Source: Hybos culiciformis (Eukaryota > Arthropoda > Insecta > Diptera > Hybotidae). Taken from it: a DNA stretch of 64,000 nt. This document shows, piece by piece, positions 26,301-46,830 of the stretch. The notes below the pieces were generated by a model. The model saw only the letters and a list, made by a program, of their open reading frames with translations, ran no database searches and was not told the DNA's origin. Positions within the stretch are counted from its first letter, which is position 1, and every line of letters begins with the position of its first letter. Where the stretch lies: the NCBI GenBank assembly GCA_964007475.1, contig OZ023273.1, forward strand, positions 125,473,812-125,537,811. Reading direction: 5' to 3'. The translations under genes were made by a program, and so were the position numbers.

Positions 26301-27233
26301 ACTTGATCAAGATATAACCTCAGTTAAGGCATTAAAATATCCAGAGCTTTACAAAGATTTATCAAAAGGAAGAAGTTTAAGTTATAAAACGTTTTTTATG
26401 TGGGTATTGATAAGCATTTATCAAGGTGGTGTTATCATGTATGGAGCTTTATTCTTATTTGGAGATGAATTTATTCACATTGTTGCAATTAGCTTCTCGT
26501 CTTTAATACTTACAGAATTGATAATGGTAGCATTAACAATTATAACATGGCACAGGTTAAAATTAAATTTTATAATCACAATAAAATGTTATTGACATTT
26601 ATTATTTCTATTTTAGATTAATGGTCTTAGCTGAGATCTTCAGTTTGATTTTATACTTAATATCATTGGCTGTTTTGCATGAATATTTTGGTAATACATA
26701 TATTGATAATTGAACGTATAGTATAAACCATCTCAAAAATAACTTAAATTTTATTTCTTGTTAGAATTTTTTTTTTTAAGTTTCCAACTTCAAGAAATCC
26801 TTTGTAAATTTTCAAATATATAGGTTCCTTTTGTGTCACTTTCTCCCTTTATGTTTTTGAATGCCATTCTTTAGTTTGATAATTTAGTCCTTTATATAGA
26901 ATAATAATAAGATGCAATATAAAGAAATATGTTATCTCTTTGTGATAAAAACACTTTTTTTGTATAGTAATATATACTAAATACAGTAATATATACTACA
27001 GATTCGAATTTTAATCAATTTGGAAATCCTTCAACTTTTGAGAAACAAAAAATGTGAAGCTGAAAAAATTACATTAAATATTTTTGAATTTTATTTCAGA
27101 TTGGGAATTCATATGGTCCTATGACTTTCTATGGAAAGTATCAGCAATTACATTAGTATCTTGTTTACCATTGTACATAATTAAATTTTTAAGGAAAAAA
27201 TTCTCACCTCCATCATATTCCAAACTGTCATAA
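20362..27233 (+). CDS. ATP9: P4-type ATPase (phospholipid flippase) of the ATP9A/ATP9B (Neo1) class
   Basis: Exons 20362..20714, 23393..24053, 24250..26555, 26617..26690 and 27100..27233 join in frame to 1,175 residues. The N-terminal exon is low-complexity and includes nine consecutive Gln. The actuator motif DGET is near residue 290. The phosphorylated DKTGT is at 486-490 within [16 protein letters not shown], and GDGGNDVSM begins at 913. M4 carries [11 protein letters not shown], the ATP9-type form of the P4 segment. The last two exons supply the C-terminal helices, ending [11 protein letters not shown]9/Neo1 proteins act at Golgi and endosomal membranes and, unlike most P4-ATPases, do not need a CDC50 partner. 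The nucleotide-binding domain has a Ser-rich insert around KKSSPSSSQ. At 26,556 the frame reads on into the intron to a stop, so retention would truncate the C-terminus. A second first coding exon lies in intron 1. Candidate poly(A) signal at 27,986. Confidence 0.93.
20715..22703 (+). other. First intron of the flippase gene, with interleaved inverted repeats
   Basis: Mostly A/T homopolymer-rich. Two inverted-repeat pairs cross each other: 22,124-22,142 pairs with 22,214-22,232 (19 of 19 bases), and 22,176-22,190 pairs with 22,253-22,267 (15 of 15 bases). An open frame across 21,932-22,243 has no recognisable protein features and overlaps these repeats; I do not call it a gene. Confidence 0.6.
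22704..22816 (+). CDS. ATP9: Alternative first coding exon of the ATP9-class flippase
   Basis: ATG at 22,704 opens [20 protein letters not shown] and further residues up to NWLR, then a donor AAG|GTAGTG at 22,816. It ends in the same phase (two bases over) as the exon ending at 20,714, so it splices in frame to 23,393, giving [14 protein letters not shown]. An in-frame stop lies upstream at 22,671, so the ATG is a true candidate start. This isoform would have a short (38-residue) Ser/Thr-rich N-terminus without the poly-Gln tract. It implies a second promoter near 22.4-22.7 kb. Confidence 0.7.
22817..23392 (+). other. Intron between the alternative first exon and the common second exon
   Basis: AT-rich intron ending GTGTTATTTTAG. 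No features seen. Confidence 0.6.
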
Positions 27234-29544
27234 AACAGAGGGCTTACGACGATGTCAATGGAAATAAGAATGATGGCAATTGATAGAAAGCTTGCTGTTT
27301 GTATGTAACCGCCTTAAGTGGCTTCCAATGTTTATACATTTAATTTTTTTTAAACTCTATGACACAATTTAAATAGTTAAATATTTTTAAAACAAATTAA
27401 ATTATAAATTACAATCCAATATGTTAAATTTTATTTCATCATTGTTAACCTGCATATTTATATTATTTAATAAGTGTTTTTAATTTTATACTTAAATTCA
27501 GATTGAACTAAATTTTAATTAAAAAGTAATTGCAAGTGAATTCATCAAAATACATCACCGAATTGAAAAAGTTTGATTGCATAATCTATTGCTTTAAGAT
27601 TATCATAAAAAGAAGAACTGAAAAAACAATCGTAAACATTTATGAAAGAGGTGAAACTTTTATGCCTGTTACCACCTTTGAAGCGTCTAATTATAAAAGC
27701 TCGTTTATATTTTGTTTATTTCAAATAAAAGTAGTTTTAAATAAATTTCAAGTTCGTGATTACATATTTAATTTGACCAGACGGAATAGCTATAGCCACT
27801 TAGAATATTATTTATAAACCAAAAAAAAATTTTTTAATATACCTACTGCAGTCTTTTGTTCCAAATAGTTTTCTTAAGAATATTGAGAACGAAAAAAAAT
27901 ATAAATTAACTTTTTTATTTGTAGTCTTTGAATCAGTGATAGTTAAAATCTTATGTTATATTTATAATGTTTTACTTCAAAAATTAATAAAATAAAATAA
28001 GTTAAAAAAGATCATTATTTCTATGTTTAATTTTTTATTATGTAAAACAAAACATTTACAAAATGTTGTAATCCTTTAATTTTTAAAATTAAAGCTTTTG
28101 GGCTTCATCTGCTAAGATGCAAATCCAATTTTAAGAAATTTTTGTAGTGGTATATTATTTTTGAAAGTTTTTTTTATACATACATTTATTAACGAAAAAC
28201 AATATTATTCCATAAACAAAATTTGGGTATTTAGTTAATATATAATATCGGAATCGGATCGAATGTACATATTAAAATTTTCAGAATAAGAGCTCTTAAT
28301 AATAATTTCCGTTATTTTTCTAGTCTTGCAGAACTTTTATTTATTTTTTTTTCATATGAAATGTAGTTTTCCATTATTGGTTAACAAGGTTGAAATGATT
28401 TGTTTTGGTGAATTGATAAGGTATCAAAAATTCACAATGTAATATAAAGGCATATATTTAAATAGCCAACCAATATTTTGGCAATTATGTAACAACCCAT
28501 AATAATCTTTTCAAAATAACAATTTATAAATGATATTTAATTAAAACTATTAATATATTATAAGACTAAGAAATTTGTAAACTCTTTTCAAACGTGAATC
28601 AAATGTTGGCGAGAAATTTTCAATTAAATTTAATCTACAAATCTATGATTTATGTTTTGAAACCTGATTATTCTAGAAAATATTTTTAGCCTTCACACGA
28701 TAAATTTGATTACCATACGTTAAAAAACGTGTTTTCGTACGATTGTCATTCCTCCTCAGTAGGTTATTATGAATTACGATTGTTCGTTAATATAATATTA
28801 CGAAAATTTTATTTTTATTAAATTAAATATATATGAATTCAAATTCTACCCGAATAGAAAAGAGAATGGGATTTTCTTTGCATTTTTATGATCGATCATA
28901 ATATGTATTCGTAATTGAATAATAACTTTCTAGAGCAAATAAAAATTGATTTTTTTTATTCAAAATAAAGTAAACATTGAACCATTTTGTATTAAACCTT
29001 TTTAAATATATATATATATATGATACAATAATAATAGCTTTTTGTATTAAATTTTAATAAATATGTGAATTATATTATTATATTAAGGTGTAAAATTAAA
29101 AATAATAATAATGGACACTTCGATTATGTTAACGAATTAATGAGAAAAATGTATAAAATATTATAAATAAGGAAATAAAAACAAAATGTCAAATCAAAAA
29201 AATATTTTTTTTTAATTTAGTGATGTACAATTTGTTTTCCACCTAATTTGTTTTAAATTCGTAATTTTTTCAGTTAAATTCTTCACCATATCGTTATGAT
29301 TTTTTATTAATTTCTTCTTTAGAAAACAGATAAGTTTTTCGTTTCCAATGTACCAAGAAAATTTTTGGTTTTAAATGATGTGATTTAGAAAAATTGTTCA
29401 AAAATTAAATTGAATAATTTTACTTTCAATAACGAAAATGAAAATTTATCAAACATTATATTTTTATAATTAAATAATAATCGATTTAATTTAAATAAAT
29501 GTTTATTTATTTATTTTTTTCTAACAGTTTTAACTTTTATCTTT
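27234..29544. other. Convergent 3' flanks of the flippase and the CLIP protease
   Basis: The flippase 3' UTR probably ends near an AATAAA at 27,986. On the minus strand, TTTATT at 29,502-29,507, about 40 bases past the protease stop, is a good poly(A) signal for that gene. A TA dinucleotide tract lies at 29,008-29,021. Otherwise AT-rich with no gene. Confidence 0.5.
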
Positions 29545-37003
<7,459 letters not shown>

Positions 37004-40000
37004 ATTTTTTTTGTTTGTTCTTATAAATGTTATTTATGCACTTTGCTTATCTTTTTTTAACTTATTTTTGAATTTACTTTTTATTGCTGTGAATTTCATT
37101 TATTGCTATGATTTTTTTTTTTTTGTATTTTAACGATAATTTTTTTCGAAAAACTATATTATCAAAATTAATTTTATCCTCTTTAACTTTCAAAAAAAAT
37201 TTTAAGCACAAAAAAACAAAGGAACCAAATTTAGGAATCCAAAGTCTTTCGCAATAAAAATTTAATGATTCAAATGAAATTCTTTAAGTAGTGTAGCGCT
37301 GATAAAGTTCCATTTGGTTTTAACTATACGTTGTAAATGAAAAAAAGAGTCAAAACCATATATTACAGGAAGATAACATCATTTAAAACTTTCCACTGAT
37401 GCAACAAATGGTTTCCAAAATTATTTGCGACTTATGATGAAAATTTGAAAAACATCAATAAATTTAATTAAAAATTATTTTCATAGAAAAAAGGGATAGT
37501 AGTTAGTTATTCAACTACAATTTTTATATTTTAAATTATAATTATAATAATTATTATTACTTTTTAATGAAAATCTTTACGACCGTACAGTTTGAAGGGT
37601 TTTAGTGAACTACAAACAAAGAATATGTATTTTTTATCAGTTTAATAAACAAGTTTCGTTCTTAAGTCTTTTGTTTTTTTTTTGTTTTTTTTAAACCTAT
37701 TTTCAAGAAGTTCCTGCAAGAGAACATCTTCAAGGTCAAAAAGAAATAAAAATAATTCATCTCACTGTTTTAGTATCATCATTGTCCTGCCCTAGTATTT
37801 TTTTTACTGTTATTAAATTATTTCTTTAAATAATTTAATAACTGGTTTAATATTTGTGTATATAGATATGTACTTTCTAAATTGGCTGTTAATTGTAACA
37901 AATATTGTATAAAATATTGAATTTTCATGAACAAAAAATTTTAATTATATATTATTAAAATTACAAGTTACCAAGAACATGGGAGAAGAAAAATAAAAGT
38001 ACGGAGGCAATAAGCTAGACAAAATCAAAATTTATAATTTTTTTGACGTAAAAGTACAATTATTTAACAAATATTATTAACTAAAAGAAGTGTTTATTTA
38101 TTTATATTTTTTATTAATTGAACCATATAGCAAATATAATTAACAGTAACTGGTTACCCAATATATTGAAATGATAAATTATAGAAATTAAAATAAAACA
38201 TTTCATGAGCTTCAATAAATCTTCTCCATAAAGGCAATTAATTTTCAGGAATTGAATATATATAGAGAGTTATTTGTTTAATTGGTTTTATTTTTATAGG
38301 GGATAAATTACTTCTTATGACTTGTAAGAGATCAGAAGTCTCATTGGGTCGCTCAATGTTGATATACGCGACTGTTGTGAGTGAACACATATGCAGGTAG
38401 TTCGAAATTTAAAACCATTTAAATTAAATTTTGTTTTCTGAATTATGAAGTCTCAGGATCTTAAGAATAAGTTCACTTCGTACTTTTTCAAGAAATTCTC
38501 ATAAAAATTATACGATTACTAGTCCTTGATTTAACAGATTAATACATAATGTATATACAAAACACCTATATATATATATATTTTTACTTTTTTAATCAAT
38601 ATATGTAACCTTGATCTTAAAATTTTCATGAACATGTTTTATACTTTCATTTTCAAAAAAAAAACTATTAATAAATTTTCTCTCAAGGATGTTCTTTCAC
38701 CATTAAAAATGTATTCAATACAATTTCGATTAAAAAGCTTATGCTCAATTAAAATGATGTCGATCTTAAGGATCTAAGAAGATCATATAACATCGGTCAC
38801 AAATTTTTACACATTTTTTAGTTAAATATTTCAACTCTTTACTCTTATCTTATGCAACGGTTTATTGTAGAATTATGCGGTAATTTTTTTTAAAGCTTAT
38901 GTCCTGAATGTGAATGTGTATGGTTTTTAGCCTAATCGGTGAAGGGGTTCGAAGGTTATGAATTATGTTTTTTTCAAAATTCGCCTACTGTAGGGTGTCG
39001 GAATTTTTGTTCTGCCTATATAGTGAATGTATACAAATAGGCTTTGAGCCCGCTCGGTGCAGGGGTATTTAAACTATGTGCCCTGTTCTGAAAAATGATC
39101 AAAATTTCTATTCCACTTTTCAGAACACTCGAAATTATCCGACAGATTGTTGATATATTTTTTTTTTTTAGTAAAACATTCTTTCATAATATTAACAAAA
39201 ACACTGAATTTCTAAAAAAAAATCAAATACATAGTGCAATAAAACTTCCTTAATAAGAAGAAACGTCAGATATATATTTCTACTATTTGATAAGAAAATA
39301 TAATTAATTAATATTAATATTTAATATTCTAATAAAAAAGGGAAATAAAAAATTAAATTACAAAAAAACATAAAATCCAAAATTTACTAATTTAAAACCA
39401 TAGCAATTATTAAATTGAACAAATCCAGATATAATTATAAATAATTTTTTTTTAATTATTAAATTACAAAAAGCCACTTTTGAACTATTATTTTATTTTA
39501 TTATTATAATATTTTCTTTTCAAATTTTTTTTTCAAAAAAAAATATACCGATAAAATAAACTTTCAAAAAATGTTAAAATTTTAACAACACATATCGAAT
39601 GGTTATTTATATTAAACTGAACTCATCTTGTACATTGTCAAGGTTCTTATATAAAGTATTTTTTTTTCTTCTTTCAATAACTCTTTAATTCCTTTCTACA
39701 GACATTTTCATTTCGTGAGTTTTAACAAAAAAAAAATTGTATCTTCATTCTTATGAAAGATATATTGATTTATTTTTAATTTTTAAAGAAATTTAGTTAA
39801 ATTTAAATTTTCTTAGCTTTTTTTTTTTATTAAGAATTAAGAAAAATTTACAGAGAGAGCATTGAACATTACCGCATTGTTCTCTTTTTCTTAGTAATAA
39901 TAAACAGAATAGTTTTTTAGAGTTTTTATTTTTTAAAAGGGGTTGATGAGCTTTCATGAAAAAGAAATGAATAATATGTATAATATATTTGTGAAATGAT

Positions 40001-41008
40001 CAATATGTGTTTTACATATAAAAATTTAAATTTTGTTAGTTTATCTTATAATCAGAAATTTATTATGTCTAAATTGGAATAAGTATTTGGGTGTAAGGAT
40101 TTTTTTTTTTTTATTGTTTACAATTATCGCACTTCTTTAAAATAATAAAGATTAATTTAAAAGATAAATAATAATACTTTTAAAATTGATTTACTCAATA
40201 TTGAAATTATAATAATATTGTTTTTATAATTTTTGCGTAAATCATTAAAAAAAATGTGTACATACGTCTACATTGAACATTTAATTCATTTTTGACACTG
40301 TAAGGATAACGACAAGATTTTGTAACTTTTTGACTATTTATCGAAATATAATACCTTAAATTTAATAAATTACCAAATGGAAAGTAAAATCAAAGAATAT
40401 ATTTTACCTAGTTTAAAATTAACTTTTATCACATTTCTCAGGAAAAATTGTTAATGAAAAGGATTTCCGAAAGTTTCTATACCTCCCTTCATGACTTTTC
40501 GAAATTAATTATCTACAGAAATAGATAATTTTGGTACGAATTACTTTTTTATTAAATATCCTAAATTTTTCCTCTCTTAAATTTCCAGGCTTAAGATTTT
40601 TTGAGAACTGAAATTAACTTTTTTAAAGCATAACTAAATAGCGAGTTAGTTAAAAAAATCAATTAAACTCTTTCATTTTTTATATATATAATAAACTTCT
40701 TTATCGTTGAACTTGAATTTCTTATGCCTAAATAATTATCATTTTCAGTCTATACTTTTATTATTCTGTGAATAATGAATGTATTTATAGTTTTTTCTAA
40801 TATGTAAATCGAACTCCCCCATAAGTAATTTAATTACAATCGTGTACATTTAAAGTTTTCATAATATTATAATTCTATTGAAAAAAAAATATAATACAAT
40901 ACAGAATGGTAACATATTAATTGAATAATTTTTTTAAATTTTTTTTACTCTGAATTAGTAAAATTTAAACTCTACGGAAAACGAAAGCTAAATTATTTAG
41001 AAGATATT
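37004..41008. other. Gene-poor intergenic region
   Basis: AT-rich, without a supportable gene. At 38,900-39,080 two diverged copies of a roughly 60-base segment containing GTGAATGT, then CGGTGAAGGGGT or CGGTGCAGGGGT, lie about 120 bases apart and stand out by higher G+C; they look like an old transposon remnant. A TA tract lies at 38,569-38,582. Confidence 0.45.
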
Positions 41009-41070
41009 AAGAAGGGTATACACTGGGTTGCAGTTTCAGATAAGAAGGGTATACACTGGGTTGCAGTTTC
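41009..41070. repeat. 33-bp tandem duplication
   Basis: GAAGGGTATACACTGGGTTG and the following CAGTTTC occur twice, starting at 41,011 and 41,044. The two copies match perfectly over about 30 bases, so the duplication is recent. Confidence 0.9.
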
Positions 41071-41826
41071 TAATTGTCTATAAAAAAAAAATATATGAAT
41101 TAAGAACATAATTGTATCTATCAAATAAATAGAAACACATTTTTCAAATTCTTAACCTAATTACTTAAATATTTCGATTCACAGTACTAGCCTAAACTTT
41201 GAATAATTTTATTCCAAAATACGCAAAATTATTTAAAAATAAAATTATACAAAAATAAAAAAAAATTGCACTTAATTGGGTTATTGAACCATACAATATA
41301 TTAGCAAAAACATTATAAAACATTATATATATACATTTACGTATGAATATTTTGTAATAAAAATTTTGATGAAAAAAAATAAAAATAAACAAAACATATC
41401 AACCGTATTTTTATTGATACATTTATAAGATATTTGATGTGACAAAATTAGCAGTTAGTGCAGTCACATTATAAATTAAATTCAAATTATTTATTATGTT
41501 GCTTATTTCGTTCGTTTGCTAATACAACAAACCAGATTTAAAACTTTCTGACAATGAGAAGATTTCTTTAGTTAACCTACATGCCTAGAATAGACCTCAG
41601 GTCATGTCTATTTAAAACTTAATTACATGAAATAAAATAAAATTGCTTAACTAAATTAAAAATATGCAGAATGTACTATACAATTTTTTTCCTTCACATA
41701 TGACATTAAGTTTGTTACTTAACTCTTTTGTTTTTCTGACCCATTAAATTTAAAAAAATTATGTCGTCTAACTCTTTATGAAAAACGATTTGCTTAAGTC
41801 CAGGAACATGGATACACGGTGAAATA

Positions 41827-42062
41827 ATTTGCACTGTGTATGGATGTTTTGCATTGTGTTTGACTGTGTATGGATGTGTTTGAGGATGATATTTAACGTA
41901 AAACACTATAGGTATTTGAAAACTTTGATTTTGCTCAAAATGTTGTTTTGCACTGTGTATGGATAATTTGCACTGTGTTTGACTGTGTATGGATGTGTTT
42001 GAACATAAGACTTAAAGTAAAACACTATATAGGTATTTGAAAACTTTGATTTTGCTCAAAAT
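41827..42062. repeat. 119-bp tandem duplication with internal GCACTGTGTATGGAT repeats
   Basis: Two copies about 119 bases apart share TTTGACTGTGTATGGATGTG and the later TTTGAAAACTTTGATTTTGC block. Inside each copy the element (T)GCAxTGTGT(ATGGATG or TTGACTG) is itself repeated. It lies just beyond the 3' end of JHBP gene A. Confidence 0.85.
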
Positions 42063-42300
42063 TATTGTCCGAATTTTAAGATATATTATTTTGTTTATAT
42101 AAAACAGGTACTCGGTCATAGGTACAGAATGTGTCATATTACGGTATAAGATACTTTCTCTTAAAATACTATCAAAGATGTAACTAATATTGTTTTAAAA
42201 GAAAATAAAATAATTTTTTTTTTTTTACAAAAAAACACAAATTTATCAAATACAAAAAATTAAAACTCATAGAAATCAATTCCCTGCTTAATCAACTATA

Positions 42301-44514
42301 CTAATCTTTTTCATTTTTCTTGTCGCTAGTTATTAATTTATCAAATGGAACATAGGTGAAAAATGCATTAGCTGAATCAAGAAGTAAAGGCTCCCACACT
42401 GTTCTTGTTTCTCGTAATACATCTTTGTATACATTTCCGAAGTATTGGTTCACGAAAGCCACAATAAAATCATCTGTAAAAAAAAAAGAATAACATTTGA
42501 ATTTAAATCTTTAAGGCTAAAATAATTATTCTGTGTTAGTTTAAAATGAACGAATTTTTACTTAAAGCCGGGTCAGGGAATAAACCATCAGCATTGAATT
42601 TGGCAAATCCAATATCGGGACTAACATCAAAATTTTTCAAACGAAAGAATCTCTTTCCGTCTCTTTTTTCAAATATTCCATATAATTTTGCATTATTTGT
42701 GACATTAGCTGTGAATTAAAAAAATATTAATTTTCGTAATTTTTTGATGACACACTGCCTTACTCATTGTTAAATTAAAATGGCCCTTTGGTCTTATTTT
42801 CAATTCATTTATTTTAACATTAGCTTTATAATTGCCGTCTATTAGAAGATTTGGATAATATGCTTTCATCATTATATCCATTCCATCATCTGATATTTTT
42901 GACTTAATGTCTTGGATAATAGTTTTAGAAAACCCATACATTTTCACATCCAGGCCAATTAAAATAACCTCCACATCGCCAAATTTACGCTCAATTCGAA
43001 CTTTTGACACTGACCATGGATCCAATACGGGTATATTTAATTCTTTATTTTCTTTCTAAAAAAATTATCTGATTTACATTTTTAATATTATAAGTTTTAC
43101 TTTGGAATTATTTTGTTATGTTATACATATAACAAAATTCAAAATTTATTCTTTCTGCAAAGATAGACTTAATTTAAATTTCAATGTTGCAAGAATTACA
43201 GTATTTTCCAACTGAGACTTTTCTGCGCTTGGAAAAGTTCCCGAAAATATAACCGCTCTTAAATAAAATATACATTTTGTGTTGGGCCAAAAACGGAGCA
43301 TTAAAAATTGCAATTGAATCGTACCTACGAATCTGAAAGAAAATCGAAAATATCCAAAGCAAAATCGAAAATATGAAGAAAAAAAATATGAAAATAATTA
43401 ACTAGAAAATATATTTTCCCAATGAAACCTGTTTTTTAAAAATACACTTTGGAGACAACACTTTGATATCATAGAACTTTTGGAAAAATATATTTTTAAT
43501 AAGCATAATGAATGTTAATTTTAAGATTTGTCAAGGTCAGTGAATTAAAAATATTTTATTAATAAAATTACAAATATTTAAACGGCATTAGTCAACAAAA
43601 CTATTTAAAAAAACTTGTAATTGCATCATGGTTTTTTTTTTAATTCATATGATGTTCAAGATTACTACAAAAAAAAATAGAAATTGATAGATATTTGAAA
43701 GGACATTGGTAATGGTTAAAAGATATAATATTTTTTAGCAACATAAATAAATATTTTTTCTTGCTGTTAAAATCCTAAAACTATGCTAAGAAATATGAAA
43801 AAAAAAAAAAAATACAAATGTTTTGGTTCTAATTTTTTTTTCATATCGAGAATTATAGTCAACTTATAGTTCAATTTTAATGTTTTAAATTTTTTTTATT
43901 AACGACGTTTTAATTAAAAAAATAAAATTACATTTTATATTTAAATTATATTTATTTAAAAAAAATATGGGTTTCAAAGTTACATGAAATTTTAAGTTAA
44001 GTTAATTTTCGGTTCTTATGTTGTGTTGTGTAGTGTCAGATGTTTGTAATTGTTGAAATTTCAAAATTTTCTTTAAACTTTATAAAATCAAATAATTTTT
44101 GTAAGAAAAAATCATAAACAAAACTTATTCAGAAATTTGTTTCAATATATAACCAACATTGATGCTTCTGGGGTATATTTAAAGATAACATTTTGGTCGG
44201 ATTTACTCATCCATTCCATAGTTAATTAAACTAATTCAATTCATACTTACATAACCCATTCGGATTTGTTCTTGAATAGTATTTTTAAGACATTGATTTA
44301 AATCGGGATCATCTTGAGGGCATGTTTTGATACCATTAGCTTAAATTACAACAAGAATTATCATTCAATTCAATTATTTTTATTAATTCAAAAGAAATTT
44401 TTTTTTTAATCAGAAAATTATATAATTACGCAAAACAAAATCTTCAGCAATAATAGAATTTAAAAAAATGTATAAAATACAAATGTTAAAAATTAATTTC
44501 TGCTTATTAAACAT
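42301..44514 (-). CDS. JHBP/takeout family protein A
   Basis: Exons 44514..44430, 44339..44251, 43055..42764, 42708..42562 and 42473..42301 join in frame to 261 residues. The N-terminus is a hydrophobic secretion signal ending near SIIA. The mature start carries the family's paired cysteines (TCPQDDPDLNQC), which form a disulfide in JHBP-fold proteins. Further family marks are VLDPW at the start of exon 3, GFSKTIIQDIKSKI, RPKGHFNLTM, and FNADGLFPDPAL followed by VNQYF. Family members are secreted carriers of juvenile hormone or other hydrophobic ligands; takeout relatives act in feeding, clock output and male behaviour. The ligand cannot be inferred here. Exon lengths 89, 292 and 147 match gene C exactly. 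Confidence 0.9.
43056..44250 (-). other. Intron 2 of JHBP gene A
   Basis: AT-rich intron with GTAAGT donor and TTTTTTAG acceptor. No features seen. Confidence 0.6.
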
Positions 44515-46284
44515 TTTTATTTGTAAACTAAATGCAAACTGATTTTATTTATTTTTAAATTAAATAAGAAACCAAAACGAATTAATCTTGTTTTTAATTG
44601 CTAATGATGCTTGGCTTTATTATACGAAAAAAAAATAAGAAGGAGAGTTTTGTTTTACACTTCAAGTTTGTTGTAAAGCTAATTTATGCAATTTTTCATT
44701 TATCCAATTCAATGTTGATGTTTTATTTACGAAGGATTAAAAAAAATAGCTTAACTTAGAACTGTTTAGTAAGTAAATTGAAAAATGTTTACCTTTAGGA
44801 TTTATATTTATGCAGAAATTAGAAACAATTTTTTTTTCTACAATTTTATGATTGAGGCTTCAAAATATTATTTATTGATTTTGTTTTACGAGAAAAATAC
44901 CTATAATTATAATCAATATACTGTAAATACAAATTCTCGTTCAGATCAATAAATAGATAGTTTCAAAAAAACAATAAATGGTAGTTTCAACAGTTATTTA
45001 TTGAAACCATTATAATCCTTGATGGTTTAATCAAGTTCTCTGTGGTTAATTTACGTAATTTTTCAACATATATAAATTTGAGATATAAAATTAAAATTAT
45101 TCTCTTGTTCAAAACTAAGCTTCAGTCATATGTAAAATTATGCGCAAATTATGTTCCAGTTACAAAATAATAATGATAATGATAGTTTTTCACATGATTA
45201 TTAATTATACTTTTATTTTTTTGTTTGAGCAAAATTAACATTTTTAGCGCGGTTCACTATGCTTTTTTTAAAGCAGCAAGTTATTAATTTTTTTATATTA
45301 TTTTTACTTTCTGTTCAATTATCTTCTGAAATTTTAATTAGTAAAATTTTAGAACTTATGAATTTTAGACGTTACTGAGCATAAAAAAAAAGAATACCTA
45401 CCGAGCCTAAAATTTATATTATTTTCTAAAAATCCAAAGGTAGGCGCCTAAAGAGTTATATAATTTCGAAAGCAATTGAATTTTTATATGACTCATACTC
45501 GATTTCGGATTCAAAATTTAATTCTTTTAAATTTGACCTTTGATCCTTTTTTGAATTAAACAAGTAGCTTTGAATAATATTTACACGAATTACTTGCAGA
45601 AGATTTAAACTGAGAGATTAAAAGTAAAGTTCATTCCGTAATAACTTTGCATTTAGAAGAAATCTGCGATATACCTATTATTAGGTCTCATGGTGCTTAC
45701 TTTATGAAATAAACTGAAATTTAATTTTGTATCCAATATTTAACAGGGTTCAGAGGCATTGAATGAGTATTTTAAATAATATTAACATCAAATTCAAAAA
45801 GCAATGTGAATAAAAATGTAATAAAAGCTTACCTTTAAGCCCATTAAACTAAAAAACTACTCCTTCGGTGTGTTAACTATATCTTCCGAAACTTGTTTAG
45901 CAAAAAAATATTGAAAATACAATTTGTCTGTAATGAAATAGATTTAAGATTTGTCCTTATAAAATACGAAAGATATACCATATTTCAGGTATAATAAAAT
46001 TCACCATTTGATCTTTTGATGGGTTCTAGCTGATATAATTACTAAGCGATTCGTTGAATTTACCTCTCAAAATTTAATTAAAATAATTTTAAGCCCGAAA
46101 AGCTTTAGTTTTAACCACATTCTGTAATTAATGACTCAAATATCTGTATATTTTTTTCTATTTATTTGTATTTAATTAATTTTAAATGACTTATAACTAG
46201 ATATTTTTTTATATACATATGTACATACATAATAATAAATAACAATAATAATTAAAATTTTTTCAAGTTTTTTTTTTTTTTTTT
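44515..46284. other. Intergenic between JHBP gene A and Rap2
   Basis: AT-rich. No gene or clear TATA box for gene A was seen. A T run at 46,268-46,286 abuts the Rap2 stop codon. Confidence 0.5.
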
Positions 46285-46830
46285 TTAAAGTAATGTACAG
46301 CAATAACGTTTTTCCTGCCTTTTTTCTGTCACAAAATTCATTTCGCGTACAATTCTTGCAAAAACTTCATTAACATTTGTACGATCTTTGGCTGATGCCT
46401 CCATGAATGGACAATTCCAAGAATTTGCCAGTGCATTACCTTCAATTTTTGATACTTCTCTTTGGCATTCTAAATCTAATTTATTTGCGACTAGTAAAAT
46501 TGGCGCCCTGTGGCTACCTTTAACATGAGTAATAATATTTTTCATATTTGATATATTTTGAAATGTTTGATGATTTGTCAGTGAATAAACAATAAGAAAA
46601 CCATGCCCATTTTTTATGTACAAATCTCTCATTGAAGCAAATTGTTCAGTACCAGCTGTATCTAAAATTTCCAAAACACAAGGTGAATTATCGACTTCAA
46701 TTTCTTTTCGATAGAAATCTTCAATTGTTGGATCATATTTCTCAACAAAACGACCAGATACGAATTGTACAGTTAATGCTGATTTACCAACACCTCCACT
46801 TCCAAGTACAACTACTTTAAATTCACGCAT
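46285..46830 (-). CDS. Rap2: Rap2-type Ras-family small GTPase
   Basis: An uninterrupted 181-codon frame. It has the P-loop GSGGVGKSA (10-18), switch [10 protein letters not shown] (32-40), DTAGTEQ (57-63), NKLD and ASAK. Phe 39 (Ser in Rap1) and Thr 61 (Gln in Ras) are the diagnostic Rap2 residues. The C-terminus CCTLL is a CaaX box whose final Leu favours geranylgeranylation, with a neighbouring Cys that could be palmitoylated. Rap2 proteins act at membranes in adhesion and in signalling through Ste20-like kinases. The ATG at 46,830 ([11 protein letters not shown]) matches the family start. Upstream codons stay open but offer no ATG. The gene is intronless in its coding part, and a 19-base A run overlaps the stop codon, which raises the possibility of a retrocopy with an intact frame. 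Confidence 0.93.
   Translation of the reverse strand: MREFKVVVLGSGGVGKSALTVQFVSGRFVEKYDPTIEDFYRKEIEVDNSPCVLEILDTAGTEQFASMRDLYIKNGHGFLIVYSLTNHQTFQNISNMKNIITHVKGSHRAPILLVANKLDLECQREVSKIEGNALANSWNCPFMEASAKDRTNVNEVFARIVREMNFVTEKRQEKRYCCTLL

Noticed and set aside
27530..27817. 95-codon open frame downstream of the flippase stop
   Set aside because: Lies in the probable 3' UTR; no features beyond AT-rich composition.
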